Below are positions 32,988-42,114 of a stretch of DNA of 64,000 nt, in pieces. Position 1 is the stretch's first letter, and each line of letters starts with the position of its first letter. This DNA comes from Verrucomicrobiales bacterium (GTDB lineage: Bacteria > Verrucomicrobiota > Verrucomicrobiia > Verrucomicrobiales > DEV007), in NCBI GenBank assembly GCA_002698785.1, contig PAAG01000047.1, positions 434,001 through 498,000 of the forward strand, read 5' to 3'. Position numbers and translations under genes: made by a program. The notes below the pieces were generated by a model. The model did not search any database. It had not been told where the DNA came from and saw only the letters and a list, made by a program, of their open reading frames with translations.

Positions 32988-35514
32988 TCCGACAGGAAGA
33001 AAAATAACCATCGAATTCGACGATAAGACGACACGGTGGTTTATGCTGGCCTCCATTGGCTGGGGCGTTGTCGCCATGCTCGTCGGCGTCATTGCAGCCT
33101 TCCAGCTCAACTTCTGGCAAATGAACGGCAAGTTCTTCGAATGGATCACATTCGGATACTTCCAGACTGAGGGTATCGAATTCCTCACCTTCGGCCGTCT
33201 TCGCCCACTGCACACCAACGCCGCCATTTTTGCTTTCGTCGGGAACATGATGTTCGCCGGGATCTACTACTCCACCCAGCGACTCTGTAAGACTCGGATG
33301 TTCTCCGACCTCCTTTCCAAAATACACTTCTGGGGCTGGCAACTCATCATCGTAGGTGCCGCCATCACTTTGCCCGCCGGATTGACGCGCGGGAAAGAAT
33401 ACGCTGAACTGATCTGGCCCATTAATTTGGCAGTGGTGGTCATCTGGGTCGTCTTTGCAGCGAATTTTTTCCTCACGCTGAAGATCCGGCGGGAAAAATC
33501 TCTCTACGTCGCACTGTGGTTCTACATCGCTACGATCATCACCGTGGCGATGCTCTACATCGTCAACCACCTGCAGATACCGACCAGCCTCACACACAGC
33601 TACCCTGTGTTCGCAGGTGTTCAGGATGCACTCGTCCAGTGGTGGTATGGCCACAACGCCGTGGCATTCTTCCTCACCACGCCAATTCTCGGGATCATGT
33701 ATTATTACCTGCCGAAGGCAGCAGGTCGCCCCGTCTACTCCTACCGCCTGTCGATCGTGCACTTCTGGTCGCTGGTCTTCATCTACATCTGGGCAGGTCC
33801 ACACCACCTCCTCAATACCGCCCTTCCGAAATGGCTCCAGGTCCTTGGAATGTTCTTCAGCCTCATGCTTTGGGCTCCGTCCTGGGGCGGAATGCTCAAC
33901 GGTCTGCTCACCCTCCGCGGTGCCTGGGATAAACTGAGAACCGATCCAGTGATCAAATTCTTCGTCGCCGGCGTGACCTTCTACGGCATGTCCACATTCG
34001 AAGGACCACTGCTCTCCATCCGCTCTGTGAACTCACTCGCTCACTACACCGACTGGATCGTCGGCCACGTGCACAGCGGGACACTCGGCTGGAATGGCTT
34101 CATGGCAGCCGGCATGTTCTACTGGCTGGCACCACGACTCTGGGGTCGAGAACTCTGGTCGAAAAACCTCGCCAACTTCCACTTCTGGATCGGCCTCGTC
34201 GGCATCCTGCTATACGTGGCATCCATGTGGTTCGCTGGAGTGATCCAGGGCCTCATGCTCAACGAAACCGACCCGAGCGGCACACGCCTCGTCAACGAAT
34301 TCGTCCAGACCGTAGACAAGATCAACGGGCTCATGCTCATCCGCGCAATCGGTGGAACCTTCTACCTCGCTGGATTCATCCTGCTCGTCATCAACATCTG
34401 GAAAACCGTGAAGTCCGGCATCCCCGTCAACGAAACTCGCGAAGTCTTCGACGATCCGGAAATGAAAAAGGACAAGATGACTTGGTCCGCCGCCTTCCGC
34501 AACGACCCCATCGCCTTCACCTTCTGGGGCCTGTTCTTCGGGATCATCTGGTTCTTCCTGCCTCCCGGAGCCAGCCACATGGCACTCCTCTGCACCCTCG
34601 CCTTTGCGGCATTGGCAGTATACCGATTCAAGAAAGACAAGATGGATTGGGCAAAGTGGTACGACGACCTGTCGGAAAACTACCTCCCCTTCTCCGTCCT
34701 CGTGCTCATCGCCGTGGCAATCGGCGGTGGTATCCAGATCATCCCGACAATCACCGTCAACCGCGCCGTGAATGTGGAAGACCGACTCCAGAAAGTCTAC
34801 ACCCCGCTGGAGCTGGCCGGTCGCGACATTTACGTCAGCGAAGGTTGCTACAACTGTCACTCCCAGATGATCCGGACCCTCGTGCCCGATGTCCTTCGCT
34901 ACGGAGATTACTCCCGACTCGGCGAATCCATCTACGACCACCCCTTTCAGTGGGGCTCGAAGCGCACCGGTCCCGACCTCGCCCGCGAAGGCGGCAAGCG
35001 AGGCAACAGCTGGCACTACCTCCACATGCTCAATCCACGTAGCGTGAGCCCGCAATCTCGAATGCCCAACTACCCATGGCTGTTCGAAAAGAAAACGGAC
35101 TTCAAAGCACTTCCTGGCAAAATCGCCGTGCAGCAGAGAATGGGCGTCCCCTTCCCTATCATGACCCCAGAAGAGATCGAACAGCACGCCCGTGAGCAGG
35201 CTCTCGAAATCGCCCAGTCGCTCGTCGACGAACAGGTCAAGATCCCTCTCAAAGAGGGTCAGGAAGGTCCGGCAACCGCCAGCGCGGCCCGCGATCACTT
35301 AGCCGGCAAAGAAGTCGTCGCACTCATCGCGTATCTCCAGAAACTCGGTCAATTCGAAGAAATCGCTCCGAAAGAGACACCAGATCCGGTCAAGCCACGG
35401 GTGATCAAACCTGCCATCCCAGATGAAAACCGGATGACTCCCGAGAACGTGCCCGAGATACCCAGTGTCACCGAATCCGAAGAATCCGACGCCCCTGTCG
35501 CTCAAGCCAACTGA
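32974..35514 (+). CDS. ccoNO: Cytochrome cbb3 oxidase, fused subunits I and II (CcoNO)
   Basis: 846-residue fusion of the catalytic subunit CcoN and the monoheme cytochrome c subunit CcoO, which reduces O2 to water with high affinity and pumps protons. The CcoN part (about 1-480) has the low-spin heme ligand His80 in RPLHTNAAIF, WWYGHNAV and AGPHHLLNT (CuB and heme b3 ligands), and DWIVGHVHSG near the second heme ligand. After further TM helices, the CcoO part carries the heme c motif CYNCH at 625-629 and the distal Met segment SQMIRTL/SRMPNY. The C-terminus is a Pro/Glu-rich tail. ATG 32974 follows the small CcoS-like gene by overlap. Such fusions are found in several PVC and Bacteroidetes-type lineages. 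Confidence 0.95.
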   Translation: MSSDNPTGRKITIEFDDKTTRWFMLASIGWGVVAMLVGVIAAFQLNFWQMNGKFFEWITFGYFQTEGIEFLTFGRLRPLHTNAAIFAFVGNMMFAGIYYSTQRLCKTRMFSDLLSKIHFWGWQLIIVGAAITLPAGLTRGKEYAELIWPINLAVVVIWVVFAANFFLTLKIRREKSLYVALWFYIATIITVAMLYIVNHLQIPTSLTHSYPVFAGVQDALVQWWYGHNAVAFFLTTPILGIMYYYLPKAAGRPVYSYRLSIVHFWSLVFIYIWAGPHHLLNTALPKWLQVLGMFFSLMLWAPSWGGMLNGLLTLRGAWDKLRTDPVIKFFVAGVTFYGMSTFEGPLLSIRSVNSLAHYTDWIVGHVHSGTLGWNGFMAAGMFYWLAPRLWGRELWSKNLANFHFWIGLVGILLYVASMWFAGVIQGLMLNETDPSGTRLVNEFVQTVDKINGLMLIRAIGGTFYLAGFILLVINIWKTVKSGIPVNETREVFDDPEMKKDKMTWSAAFRNDPIAFTFWGLFFGIIWFFLPPGASHMALLCTLAFAALAVYRFKKDKMDWAKWYDDLSENYLPFSVLVLIAVAIGGGIQIIPTITVNRAVNVEDRLQKVYTPLELAGRDIYVSEGCYNCHSQMIRTLVPDVLRYGDYSRLGESIYDHPFQWGSKRTGPDLAREGGKRGNSWHYLHMLNPRSVSPQSRMPNYPWLFEKKTDFKALPGKIAVQQRMGVPFPIMTPEEIEQHAREQALEIAQSLVDEQVKIPLKEGQEGPATASAARDHLAGKEVVALIAYLQKLGQFEEIAPKETPDPVKPRVIKPAIPDENRMTPENVPEIPSVTESEESDAPVAQAN

Positions 35515-35533
35515 ATCCTAACCAACTCTCCTC

Positions 35534-35725
35534 ATGTTTCGTCGCGTTATCCTCGAAGACTGGCATATGTGGGTCCCTTACATCTGCTTTGCACTCACCT
35601 TCGCTGCATTCATCCTCATCGTCCTTTGGGCCGTCTTCTTGAAGAAATCCCGGGTCGATTACGAATCCCGACTTCCCCTCGAAGACGACACTGATCTGAA
35701 AGACATCACGACCAACCAGAACTGA
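35534..35725 (+). CDS. ccoQ: Small cbb3 oxidase subunit, CcoQ-like
   Basis: 63-residue protein with a single TM helix (about 14-36) and a charged cytoplasmic tail ending in DITTNQN. Size, topology and position between the CcoNO fusion and CcoP fit CcoQ (subunit IV), which stabilises the complex but is not catalytic. CcoQ sequences are poorly conserved, so the call rests mainly on position. Confidence 0.75.
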   Translation: MFRRVILEDWHMWVPYICFALTFAAFILIVLWAVFLKKSRVDYESRLPLEDDTDLKDITTNQN

Positions 35726-35732
35726 AATCACC

Positions 35733-36335
35733 ATGCAGAAATCATCCGACACCTCTGATGGGATCACACTCCGGGACCACGTCTACGACGGAATCGAAGA
35801 GTACGATCAAAAGCTGCCAAACTGGTGGCTCTTCACCCTCTACATCACCATGGTCTGGTTCGTGATCGCCTGGGTCGCTTACTACCAGCTACCTGTAAAT
35901 GCACCCACCGACTACGAGAAACTCCACAAAGAGATCGCTCAGATCGAGTTGAAGAAACAGGCCGAGCTGGAAAAAATGCTCGCTTCCCTGAACGACGACT
36001 CACTCCTTGAAATGAGCAAAGATCCCAACCACACCTCAGCAGGTCAGGCCATTTACGAATCAAAATGCGCAGCCTGTCACGGTGTCGATCTCACTGCTAC
36101 ACTTGGTGGCGTCAACCTCCCCGGAGTTCCCCTCAACGACAGCGAATGGATCTACGGCGGCAACCCACTGCAGATCATGTACACCGTCACCCACGGATCG
36201 CCCGACATCACCAAAGGGATGATCGCTTGGCAGGCCCAACTTAGCCCGTCCGAAATTGCCCAGGTAACCTCCTACATCCTGAGCAAACAGACGGCTCCTC
36301 CAGAACCGGCACTGAAACCACGAACGGAAATCTAA
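35733..36335 (+). CDS. ccoP: cbb3 oxidase subunit III (CcoP), single-heme form
   Basis: 200-residue cytochrome c subunit that passes electrons to CcoO. The N-terminus has the CcoP signature DGIEEYDQKLPNWWLFTLYITMVW with one TM helix (about 32-52), then a long coiled helix, and one heme c site CAACH at 112-116 with a distal Met expected in KGMIAW near 170. Typical proteobacterial CcoP has two hemes (about 300 residues); this one has only one, so the electron path must be shorter. It starts seven bases after ccoQ and is clearly part of the same operon. Confidence 0.93.
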   Translation: MQKSSDTSDGITLRDHVYDGIEEYDQKLPNWWLFTLYITMVWFVIAWVAYYQLPVNAPTDYEKLHKEIAQIELKKQAELEKMLASLNDDSLLEMSKDPNHTSAGQAIYESKCAACHGVDLTATLGGVNLPGVPLNDSEWIYGGNPLQIMYTVTHGSPDITKGMIAWQAQLSPSEIAQVTSYILSKQTAPPEPALKPRTEI

Positions 36336-36390
36336 TCTTAGCATATAGTCCTATGTGTGATCATTGCCAACACCACAGTAGCAACTCCTC

Positions 36391-37788
36391 ATGCTCACAT
36401 CAAAAAAACCAAACCTCGAGTCCCTCACCTCCATCAACGACGATGGATCAAGGTACTTCCTCCACCCCGCAGACGTCCGTGGCAACTTCACGTTGTGGCG
36501 GCGCTTGTTCGGGGCACTGTTGCTCGCGATCTACGTCCTCCTCCCCTGGATCCCGATCAACGGAAACCCAGCCCTCTTCTTCGACCTAGCAGAGCGGCGC
36601 TTCCACTTTTTCGGACTCACCTTCCTCGCAGAAGACCTCTGGATCGGGTTCTTCCTCCTCACCGGTCTCGGGTTCTCCCTGTTCTACGTCACTGCCATCG
36701 CAGGTAGACTATGGTGCGGTTGGGCCTGTCCCTACACCGTATTTCTAGAGCACATCTATCGACGCATCGAGCGCTTCATAGACGGCGACTCGATGAAGCG
36801 CCGAAAACTCGACAACGCCCCTTGGACAAAATCCAAGGCCATTCGTCGCATCGTCAAACACGGACTCTTCATCCTCGTTTCGCTCATCATCGCACACATC
36901 TTTGTTTCCTACTTCGTATCGATCCCGCGGTTATACGAATACATGCAGCAGTCCCCGCTGAACAACGCCAAGGTCTTCGGCGTCATGATGTTTCTCACCG
37001 TCTGTTTGTATTTCGCATTCAGTTGGTTCCGGGAGCAGTTTTGCATCATCCTTTGTCCCTATGGCAGGCTCCAGTCCGCCCTCACCGATGACGACACCAT
37101 CATCATCGGATACGACGAAAAACGTGGCGAACCTCGCGGGAAAAAATCAGACCCGAACACAGGCGACTGCATCAACTGCAGCCGTTGCGTCCAAGTCTGC
37201 CCGACCGGCATCGACATCCGCAACGGCCTTCAGCTCGAGTGCATTGGCTGCGCCAACTGCATCGACGCCTGCAACGAGATCATGGACAAAACCGGGCAGG
37301 AGCGCGGTCTCATCCGCTACGACTCACTCAATGGTCTCCAGCGCCAGAAAAAGAGAATCTGGCGCCCTCGCATAGCACTCTACACCGGTTTGATGTGCCT
37401 CGGTGCCGCCGTACTCGGCCTCTTCATTTCCGGACTACACTCCGCCAAAGTCGAACTCATCCGTATGCCCGGACAACCCTACTACGTCACCGACGACGGA
37501 GTCCGCAACCAGTATCGCGTTCAGCTTATCACCAAGCAAAACGAAGAGACCTCCATGAAGATGCGCTACTCGGGACTCCCCGAAGGCGCCGTAGTATCCG
37601 GCATTGAAGAAGAATTCACACTGAAGGCCGGAGAGGAAAGCATGAAAACCCTCATCATCATGGTGCCCAGAGCCAGCTTCACCGGTGACTTCAGTTTCAC
37701 CATCGAAGCCGACGTCACCCCCGGAGATTTCACCATCACCGACTCCATCGACTTTCTCGGGCCCAGCGCCTATACCCTCAACCAGTAA
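36391..37788 (+). CDS. ccoG: cbb3 oxidase assembly ferredoxin-like protein CcoG
   Basis: 465-residue membrane protein with about five TM helices and two [4Fe-4S] sites. It begins with the family block DGSRYFLHPADVRGNF, has the membrane CxxxCP motif WCGWACPYTVFLE near residue 110, and the ferredoxin clusters CINCSRCVQVCP (about 260-271) and CIGCANCIDAC (about 280-290). The C-terminal third is an IG-like periplasmic domain. CcoG reduces Cu(II) for delivery to the oxidase. ATG 36391 lies 55 bases after ccoP; an overlapping Cys/His-rich frame starting at 36353 is judged not to be a gene. Confidence 0.94.
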   Translation: MLTSKKPNLESLTSINDDGSRYFLHPADVRGNFTLWRRLFGALLLAIYVLLPWIPINGNPALFFDLAERRFHFFGLTFLAEDLWIGFFLLTGLGFSLFYVTAIAGRLWCGWACPYTVFLEHIYRRIERFIDGDSMKRRKLDNAPWTKSKAIRRIVKHGLFILVSLIIAHIFVSYFVSIPRLYEYMQQSPLNNAKVFGVMMFLTVCLYFAFSWFREQFCIILCPYGRLQSALTDDDTIIIGYDEKRGEPRGKKSDPNTGDCINCSRCVQVCPTGIDIRNGLQLECIGCANCIDACNEIMDKTGQERGLIRYDSLNGLQRQKKRIWRPRIALYTGLMCLGAAVLGLFISGLHSAKVELIRMPGQPYYVTDDGVRNQYRVQLITKQNEETSMKMRYSGLPEGAVVSGIEEEFTLKAGEESMKTLIIMVPRASFTGDFSFTIEADVTPGDFTITDSIDFLGPSAYTLNQ

Positions 37789-37794
37789 ACTAAC

Positions 37795-37944
37795 ATGATC
37801 ACCTTCTTACGAGAGCGCCCCTGGATTTGGATCGTCTTTGCATTCGTGATCCTCATCAGTAGCTGGGTAGTCCTTTTTAAAATCGCCGGCAAATATCGCC
37901 CTGAACCGATAGAAATTCAGACCGTCGAAAGCCATGAGCGTTGA
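37795..37944 (+). CDS. 49-residue membrane protein in the cbb3 operon
   Basis: Very small gene, read directly from the bases: ATG 37795 to TGA 37942-37944. The product has a short basic start (MITFLRERPW), one TM helix (WIVFAFVILISSWVVLFKIA) and a charged tail ending HER. It starts six bases after ccoG stops and overlaps the next gene's start by 11 bases, so it is tightly packed in the operon. Its position matches the FixH slot between ccoG (fixG) and ccoI (fixI), but FixH is larger; it may be a reduced FixH-like or a new small assembly subunit. No homology is claimed. Confidence 0.65.
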   Translation: MITFLRERPWIWIVFAFVILISSWVVLFKIAGKYRPEPIEIQTVESHER

Positions 37945-38647
37945 TCCGGAAACCATCACCCTCAGTGCCATCTTTGTAGCCGGTCTAGCGACCAGCCTGC
38001 ACTGCGCCGGCATGTGCGGACTTCTCACCTGCGGTCTCGGCATCGCAGGGCGAGGCCCCGCACTCGCCTCCGTTGGCATCTACCACTTCTCCCGACTTGT
38101 CGGCTACAGCATCGCCGGAGCCATCTTCGGATTCATCGGTGGCCAGTTCGGTCTCGACGTCCCACTGGGAGGCATCGCGTGGCTCCCCCTCCTCTTAATC
38201 GTCTTTCTCATCGCGATCGTTTTCGGCTTGGACAAAAAAGTCGGCGCCATCCCCGGATTGGGAAAGATCACCATGCAGATCCGCATGCGAACCCTCCAGT
38301 TCCCCCTGAATGCACGCGCCGCCATTACCGGCCTGGCAACCCCACTACTTCCCTGCGGTCCACTCTATGCCATCCTCGCCCTTGCACTTGCCAGCGGCTC
38401 AGCCGTTCGCGGAGTCGAGATCATGCTCGCCTTCGGCCTCGGAGCAATGCCCGCCATCTGGGCCGTACAGATTGGCTCCTCCTGGGTAAACCAGCGCCTC
38501 GGCGCCAAAGGATTCCTCATTGCAAAACGTACCCTCGCAGCGACAGCCGCCTTATCACTGATGTGGCACTTTGCCCTCCCTATCGGAACCACCGCGAATG
38601 AAGACGGGGGCGAAATGAAATGCCGCTGCGACGTAGAACTTCCATGA
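37934..38647 (+). CDS. TauE/SafE-like (DsbD_2) membrane protein of the cbb3 locus
   Basis: 237-residue membrane protein with six TM helices, two of them carrying paired Gly/Pro-rich repeats (LATSLHCAGMCGLLTCGL near residues 17-34 and LATPLLPCGPLYAILALALASGS near 134-156). This is the sulfite exporter TauE/SafE branch often encoded between ccoG and ccoI in cbb3 loci and thought to help metal or thiol handling (CcoH/DsbD-like). The HCAGMCG Cys pair could bind copper or exchange disulfides. Its stop overlaps the start of ccoI by four bases (ATGA). Confidence 0.82.
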   Translation: MSVDPETITLSAIFVAGLATSLHCAGMCGLLTCGLGIAGRGPALASVGIYHFSRLVGYSIAGAIFGFIGGQFGLDVPLGGIAWLPLLLIVFLIAIVFGLDKKVGAIPGLGKITMQIRMRTLQFPLNARAAITGLATPLLPCGPLYAILALALASGSAVRGVEIMLAFGLGAMPAIWAVQIGSSWVNQRLGAKGFLIAKRTLAATAALSLMWHFALPIGTTANEDGGEMKCRCDVELP

Positions 38648-41049
38648 GCACCGCCGCGAAAAAACTGACTGCTCTCGACACCGATTCGATCCCCGCGATC
38701 GAAATCCGGAAGTGCAGTCATTGCGGCAACACCTTCCAGCCGCGATTCGAAGCAGAGCAGTTCTGCTGCTCTGGTTGCCGGGTCGTTCACGAACTCATCC
38801 AGACCGGAGGCTTCGGTTCCTTCTACGAACTCCTCGGCCGTCGCGTCCTTCAGCCCGCCGACAACGGAGAGATCCCAGCCGACCAATTGGCCGAAATCGA
38901 AGAGGCCGTCATCGAGGCAGAAAAAGTCGACGAAGCCAGCCCGGCAAGCCTCGTTCTCCGAATCGGAAACCTCTCCTGCACCGCCTGCGTCTGGCTCATT
39001 GATCACCTCTTCCAACGCCACACAGGCTCCCTGAAAATCTCCAGCGACACCGCACGCTCCACCCTCACATTGTGGTGGAACCCCGGCGAGTTCGACGTCT
39101 CCGCCTTCGTTCAGGATCTCTACAAATACGGCTACCCAGCCAGCCTCGTAAACGAACTCGATGACGAAGCCCCGGGCGAAAGCCGAGCCCTCGTCACCCG
39201 TCTCGGAGTGACAGGCGGTCTCGCCCTCAATACCATGGCATTCACCTTGCCATCGTACCTCGGTATCGAAACAACCGACGACCTCGCGAGGCTCTTCACC
39301 CTCGTAGCCTTCGCATCCGCCACACTCGCACTCGCAGTCGGTGGCTCCTACTTCTTCCAGAGAGCGTGGAAAGCACTTCGTCTCCGCGCACTCCACATGG
39401 ACGTTCCCATCTCCCTCGGGCTCATCGCCGCATGGCTCGGATCCGTGGGCGGACTTCTCTTTGGAGTCGAAGACATGCTCTACTTCGACTTCGTCGCCAC
39501 CTTCACTTTTCTGATGTTGTCAGGGCGCTGGCTTCACCTTCGCTTGCTCGAGAAAAACCGACGCCAGCTCTGGGCACGCGAGCGCGACCTTTCCGCCACA
39601 TTCCGAATCAAAGACGGAAACCGCGAACGCATCCCGCTGAAAAAAGTCGAACCCGGAGACATCCTCGAAATCCCCGGCGGCGCGATGCTACCCGTCGATT
39701 CCGAACTCCTCGGAGACCACAACGTATTCCATCTCGATTGGATAAACGGCGAACCCGATCCCGTCCCATTCCGCACAGGACAGCAAATTCCTGCTGGTGC
39801 CCGCAACGGCGCCAGACATCCCATCGAGGTGAAAGCCCTTCATCATTTCACCGACAGCTTTCTCGACCATCTTCTGCGGAAACAAGACACCACAACAGAA
39901 GAGAGCAAAGAGCACCGAAGCCCCGTCCTGCGCTACTACCTTCTCGCCGTTCTTATCACAGCATTCGCCGGGGGAACAACTTGGCTCGCCATGGGAAAAG
40001 GAGTCTCCGACTCTCTCCAGGTCTGCATCTCCATACTCGTCGTTTCCTGCCCCTGCGCCCTCGGCCTCGCCCTTCCCCTTCTCGACGAAATGCTGCTTTC
40101 CCGTCTCAAGCAGAAAGGGATATTTCTCCGCAACCACTCACTCTGGAAACGCCTTCGGCACATCCGCAACCTGGCCTTCGACAAGACCGGCACCCTCACC
40201 GAGCCAGTCAAACGCCTCACAAATCCAGACGTCCTCGAGACACTCGACGGCGAAGCGCTCCAGGCCCTTCGCTGCCTCACACATGACAATCGTCATCCCG
40301 TGGGCCGAGCCATTCACGAAGTCCTCATCGCAAGATTTGGACATTCTAACAAATCATCAAACTTTCCTGTACAGGGATTCCCCAGTCGTGGCGTCAGTTG
40401 TCGCGTCGGAGGAGGACGCTGGCGTCTTGGTCGCCGCGGCTGGGCCTGCCCTGAGGAAACCGATCCGGAAGAAACCGGCTGCACCCTGTCCAAAGACGGC
40501 GTGCACGTAGCCACCTTCCACATCGACGAAGCCATCCGCGACGGAGCCATCGACCAGATGAACCGACTTCGAAAACATGGCTTCAACCTTCGCATCCTCA
40601 GCGGCGATCCCGATCTCCTCCGCGTTCGCGAAACCGCCCACAAACTCGGCATCCCTGCCAAAGACGTCTACGCCGACCTCTCCGCCGAAGAGAAAGCCGA
40701 TCTCATCACAGAGAACGGAAGCAGCGAGGCACTCTTCATCGGAGACGGAGGCAACGACAGCCTCGCCTTCCGAGCCTCTGGAGCCAGTGGAACACCCGCC
40801 ACCGGAATACGAGCCATCGAGAGCCAGGCAGACTTCGTCTTCACCGGGCGCGGCTTCCACGCCCTCAGCCAGCTCATCGACGCATCGGTAAAGAGAAAGC
40901 ACCTCGTCACCACCATCTTCGTAGTGGCAGTCGCCTACAACATCATCGCCGTTGGCCTCTGCCTCACCGGCCACATGAACCCCCTCCTCGCCGCCGTCCT
41001 CATGCCCCTCAGCTCCCTAGTCACAACAGCCATCGCGACAAGAGTGTAG
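38644..41049 (+). CDS. ccoI: Copper-transporting P-type ATPase CcoI/FixI
   Basis: 801-residue P1B ATPase that exports copper toward cbb3 oxidase assembly. Order: N-terminal zinc-ribbon-like region (CSHCGN near 18-23 and CCSGC near 43-47), a heavy-metal-associated-like domain with CTACVWLID near 115, two early TM helices, the metal path motif SCPCALGLALP (about 470), phosphorylation site DKTGTLTE (about 515-522), ATP-binding domain and GDGGNDS hinge near 700. ATG 38644 is used because it overlaps the previous stop by four bases. It ends the cbb3 locus; a GC-rich hairpin follows. FixI-type ATPases give slow copper efflux needed for the active site rather than detoxification. Confidence 0.93.
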   Translation: MSTAAKKLTALDTDSIPAIEIRKCSHCGNTFQPRFEAEQFCCSGCRVVHELIQTGGFGSFYELLGRRVLQPADNGEIPADQLAEIEEAVIEAEKVDEASPASLVLRIGNLSCTACVWLIDHLFQRHTGSLKISSDTARSTLTLWWNPGEFDVSAFVQDLYKYGYPASLVNELDDEAPGESRALVTRLGVTGGLALNTMAFTLPSYLGIETTDDLARLFTLVAFASATLALAVGGSYFFQRAWKALRLRALHMDVPISLGLIAAWLGSVGGLLFGVEDMLYFDFVATFTFLMLSGRWLHLRLLEKNRRQLWARERDLSATFRIKDGNRERIPLKKVEPGDILEIPGGAMLPVDSELLGDHNVFHLDWINGEPDPVPFRTGQQIPAGARNGARHPIEVKALHHFTDSFLDHLLRKQDTTTEESKEHRSPVLRYYLLAVLITAFAGGTTWLAMGKGVSDSLQVCISILVVSCPCALGLALPLLDEMLLSRLKQKGIFLRNHSLWKRLRHIRNLAFDKTGTLTEPVKRLTNPDVLETLDGEALQALRCLTHDNRHPVGRAIHEVLIARFGHSNKSSNFPVQGFPSRGVSCRVGGGRWRLGRRGWACPEETDPEETGCTLSKDGVHVATFHIDEAIRDGAIDQMNRLRKHGFNLRILSGDPDLLRVRETAHKLGIPAKDVYADLSAEEKADLITENGSSEALFIGDGGNDSLAFRASGASGTPATGIRAIESQADFVFTGRGFHALSQLIDASVKRKHLVTTIFVVAVAYNIIAVGLCLTGHMNPLLAAVLMPLSSLVTTAIATRV

Positions 41050-41376
41050 CAACACACAAACCGTAGAACGGACCTCCCGGTCCGTTTCCCACGAAGCCCA
41101 ACAGTCCCGTAACTTCGACTTCAGTCGAAGCCTGCAATCCGCACACAAAACCGACTCCGACCACCCTGGGAGAACCGCGACCGCTGGCCATGCCGATCAG
41201 AACCTCCGCATCTATCTGATCGCCTCCGGCAGATCACACATCAGGCACTCAGCAAAAACCAATCAATCCAACCCCATCAAGCCCCCACTTCCAACCACTA
41301 CCCCATTCCCACTTTGCGCCTTGTGCCACTCCCGTTTGTGCCTTTGAATCTATCCGCGAAGCACCACCATCTCCCT
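41050..41376. other. Intergenic region with two hairpins
   Basis: 327 bases without a convincing gene. AACGGACC-TCCC-GGTCCGTT lies at 41067-41086, and CTTCGACT-TC-AGTCGAAG at 41113-41130. Both are perfect 8-bp stems. The first is well placed to end the ccoI transcript, though only a short TTT run follows. The rest is C/A-rich and shows nothing I recognise. Confidence 0.6.
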
Positions 41377-41754
41377 ATGCCCTCCAAAAAGGCAAAAACA
41401 TTCATCACCCTCGGGTTCATCTTCCTCGGAACCCTCCTCGGCTCCATCGTCTCCGCCGCGATGCTCTACCCCCATTACCCGGAGGAAACCTTCACCTTTT
41501 CCGAATTCCTCAAAAACTCACTGGGAGCATTCATCTACTCCCCACTCTCAATGACCTTCGGCGTCTTCCCCACCATAGGATTCTATACCCTTCCCCACGC
41601 CCCCATCGTCATCATCGGCTTCCTCCTCGCCCTTACCGGAGTCATCGCTTTCCCCATCACAGGAAAAAAAATGTTCGCCATCCTCATCCTTCTAGGCTGC
41701 GCCATGTGGGCGCACAACAACTACCTCGCGTTCAACGCGCTCATGTCGGTCTAG
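41377..41754 (+). CDS. Small integral membrane protein of unknown function
   Basis: 125-residue protein with three to four predicted TM helices (about 8-28, 45-60, 68-88 and 95-112) and no recognisable motif. The open frame extends upstream, but ATG 41377 begins with a basic MPSKKAK segment followed by the first TM helix, a more natural start. It lies downstream of the cbb3 locus on the same strand after a 327-base gap, so it is probably a separate unit. The genes from here to 43411 are short, poorly conserved in appearance, and may be lineage-specific. Confidence 0.55.
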   Translation: MPSKKAKTFITLGFIFLGTLLGSIVSAAMLYPHYPEETFTFSEFLKNSLGAFIYSPLSMTFGVFPTIGFYTLPHAPIVIIGFLLALTGVIAFPITGKKMFAILILLGCAMWAHNNYLAFNALMSV

Positions 41755-41767
41755 CACCTCGACCCGA

Positions 41768-42097
41768 ATGACTCCATCACCACCCGAGTGCACCTCCACT
41801 TCTTCTCCGCGAAGAAACCGAGCGGGATTCTGGAACATCGTGGTGCGAGTATTATCCGTGATCATCGCGTCCATTCTCGTGATAGGAATTGCCGGAGCGC
41901 TCACCTGCCTGATACAAGGTTTGTATCAAGCCTACTTTGCTGAAGAAGCCGATCCTTCATCCCTCGCGAGTAGCATCACGATTTCTATGAGATTCATCGT
42001 TCGATCATCTCTTCTCCTGTTTCTCTTCCTTCCGTTCTTTGTGTTTGCCATCGTGCGCCGGTCCATATTGAAGCAACGGAATTCACCTCCAAAGTGA
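41768..42097 (+). CDS. Two-helix membrane protein of unknown function
   Basis: 109-residue protein with two predicted TM helices (about 25-47 and 75-96) flanked by basic residues. It starts 13 bases after the previous membrane-protein gene, which suggests co-transcription. A short Ser/Thr/Pro-rich start precedes the first helix. I recognise no family; it could be a small transporter subunit or membrane anchor. Confidence 0.5.
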   Translation: MTPSPPECTSTSSPRRNRAGFWNIVVRVLSVIIASILVIGIAGALTCLIQGLYQAYFAEEADPSSLASSITISMRFIVRSSLLLFLFLPFFVFAIVRRSILKQRNSPPK

Positions 42098-42114
42098 TCC
42101 ACGACAGCTCGGGT

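Noticed and set aside
34210-35298. 362-codon open frame antisense to the CcoO part of ccoNO
   Set aside because: The ccoNO protein carries a full set of heme and copper motifs on the other strand. The antisense translation is acidic and repetitive without any motif.
36353-36589. Cys/His-rich 78-codon frame (MCDHCQHH...)
   Set aside because: It looks like a small metal-binding peptide at first, but after about 20 residues it overlaps ccoG in another frame and becomes Ser/Thr/Pro noise. CcoG has a conserved start at 36391.
38365-39396. 343-codon open frame antisense to the TauE-like gene and ccoI
   Set aside because: Shadow of two well-supported genes; composition is unnaturally rich in Glu, Cys and Gly.
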